This document shows, piece by piece, positions 62,251 through 64,000 of a DNA stretch of 64,000 bases. Each line of letters opens with the position of its first letter. The first letter of the stretch is position 1. The notes under the pieces were generated by a model. That model had not been told where the DNA came from and searched no databases. It saw nothing but the letters and a program-made list of their open reading frames with translations. The translations under genes and the position numbers were made by a program. Source of the stretch: Neocallimastix lanati (nom. inval.). Lineage: Eukaryota; Neocallimastigomycota; Neocallimastigomycetes; Neocallimastigales; Neocallimastigaceae. The DNA lies in the NCBI GenBank assembly GCA_016946835.1, contig JACVTC010000042.1, positions 392,501 to 456,500 of the forward strand. Direction: 5' to 3'.

Positions 62251-63562
62251 TAATATTTATTAGTATAGCTTTTATTTAAGATTGATGATATTTAAATTAA
62301 AAATAATAAATAAATAAATTGTATATATAATATTATTGAAATGATTAATAACGATTTTTTCAAGGTTAAGTATAATTTAACTGCTAATATAACATAATTA
62401 CATATTTTGTTTTAATGATTTACTTTGGACTATTATACATTCTTGATTGTGATTAGTAATAAGTAAGTGAATGTATCAGTATCTTGTTTATAAATAATAT
62501 GTAATGCCAAAATTAATTAATATATAAATTTTATTTATTTATTTTTTTTTTTAATTATAAATTTAAAAGAGATTCTTGATTTAATATTACTAAAAATTTT
62601 ATCTAATATTTATTTGTTAAACAAAAAAACCTTTACAATGAATCACATATAGTTAAAATATAATAAAAATTTTTTCAGGATATCAAAAAATATAAAATAT
62701 TCAAATATTATAACTAAAATTATAAATGAAGTATGTGGAAATGTATATTTAAACTTGCTTATAGTAATTAATGTTTAATCTAATCATAAATTTAAAATTG
62801 ATGAAAAATGAAAAATAATTTAAAAAAAAAATATTATTCAAAAAACAATGATATTATTCACATTAATAACATAGAATCAAACTAACAAAAAAAAAGTATT
62901 AAATGATATTTATATTATTAAAAACATATAATAAGAAAATTAAATCACATTCAAGTATAGATCTAACATAAATAAAAAATTAATATATAATTATTAGAAA
63001 AAGTAGTTAGATTTAGTTCTAAAATTATGTTAAATACTATATAAATATGAATATATATTTTAATTATTAATTATTAAAGGTTTTACTATATTAATTCAGT
63101 AATGTACTGTTATTAAATGTATAAGTTTAGAGATTTAATTAAATTTAAATAAATAATAATAATAAATAAATAAATAAATAAATAAATAACAATAATAAAT
63201 AATTATAAATAATAATAATGGTAATAATAAAATATTATTAATGTTATTTTGTTTATAATTAATTAATAATAATCATAGTGTTATTATATAAATTTCACAA
63301 TGTTAAGTACTAGTAATACTAGATAATTATATGTAATTAGTTTCTGTTAAATATTGAATGTATGTTGATCTTTAAATATTTTAATATTTATTATAACTAA
63401 TAATTAATAATTATTAAGTATTTTTTAATATTTTTATTATTATATCTATTAGTAAAATAATATATATTATATAATAGATTTATTTTGTTAATTATTATTA
63501 TTACTAAATAGTTCAATATTAATATAATTATACTATATGTAATTATATTAATTTTAATTATA
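61974..63562. other. AT-rich non-coding DNA
   Basis: No gene, RNA or recognisable element. A poly-A run lies at 62226-62250, with AAT/AAAT simple repeats at 63150-63230. Confidence 0.4.
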
Positions 63563-63612
63563 TGATAGTCTTCTATGCCAAATTTCTTGGCTTTGCTCAT
63601 CAGCTTCGTTTA
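63563..63612 (-). pseudogene. Copia pre-integrase fragment (about 16 codons)
   Basis: The minus-strand reading NEADEQSQEIWHRRLS matches the element B stretch NEVNEKSLEIWHRRLG, the start of the integrase zinc-binding region. The patch is less AT-rich than its surroundings, and homology ends on both sides after about 50 bp. Confidence 0.5.
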
Positions 63613-64000
63613 AATAATAATAATATTATTAATATTAATAAAGATTATTACAACCAATATAACCAAAGCTATAACATATTTTATATACACAAAAATAGTT
63701 TAAACTTTTTTTTTTTTTTTTTTTTTTTATATTTTATTTTAATATTTTGCAATTAACAATTTTTTACAATATAAATGTTATATTCATTACAATTATTATA
63801 ATTTTTTTTTTAATATTAGATATTAATAATTTCTATATCTTACAACGACTTCGTATAATTATCATAAGTACATGTTAAATTATCTGTACATATGTCTATG
63901 GTAAATAAAATACAATTTAAAAGAGTAATTATTCAATAAATACTATTAATTTAAAATTTTTTTTACCTAGTATTTACTTTGATAAAAATATTTTTTTTTA
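63613..64000. other. AT-rich window end
   Basis: A poly-T run lies at 63707-63728. No gene is visible. Confidence 0.4.

Overview
The window reads as a chromosomal segment of an extremely AT-rich eukaryote. It has long homopolymer and trinucleotide tracts, Asn/Lys/Ile-rich coding, intron-poor ORFs, Ty1/copia and Mutator-like (MULE) elements, ankyrin-repeat gene remnants, and two copies of a Rpn/PD-(D/E)XK 'putative transposase' gene of bacterial type. This combination fits an anaerobic gut fungus (Neocallimastigomycota) best. A dictyostelid or other AT-rich protist is not excluded by sequence alone. No bacterial operon, rRNA or canonical tRNA was recognised.

Layout. 0-5.1 kb: two degenerate FLYWCH/MULE transposase copies around an inverted pair of AT minisatellites, ending in a MULE-type terminal repeat. 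5.1-7.8 kb: Rpn-family gene (minus strand) split by a 34-bp tandem duplication, with a long upstream flank. 7.9-14.4 kb: an ATT microsatellite followed by a degenerate copia element (A). 15-16.5 kb: ankyrin-repeat pseudogene and tandem duplications. 17.27-36.10 kb: one uninterrupted 18.8-kb gene for a 6276-residue protein with an N-terminal kinase-like fold, six tandem AAA+ modules (some with degenerate nucleotide sites), a very long helical and beta-rich middle, and a C-terminal block of VWA-like / Rossmann (amidotransferase-like) / VWA domains. This is the only clearly intact host gene and the most interesting object here. 36-44 kb: decayed sequence, a broken minus-strand copia element (C), and a less AT-rich island of unassigned small ORFs. 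44.24-51.02 kb: a young, nearly intact copia element (B) inserted in an AAT microsatellite, its polyprotein ORF split by a perfect 401-bp tandem duplication. 51.1-53.3 kb: an inverted partial copy of the 5.1-8.4 kb region carrying the intact 415-residue Rpn-family gene. 53.3-55.6 kb: a 7-bp minisatellite, an SGNH-hydrolase-like C-terminal remnant and a perfect (ATT) array of about 218 units. 55.6-64 kb: ankyrin remnant, a dispersed repeat carrying a 2.26-kb MULE with 9-bp target duplication, a second copy of that repeat with the empty site, a small MITE, a copia crumb, and otherwise AT-rich sequence without recognisable genes.

The genes do not form a pathway. The window is a large single-copy AAA+/VWA gene between retrotransposon and DNA-transposon graveyards. 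Three copia elements share a primer-binding site complementary to the anticodon arm of tRNA-Lys(CUU), which suggests half-tRNA priming. The two most recent element genes (Rpn copy 1 and copia B) were each broken by a tandem duplication whose length is not a multiple of three.
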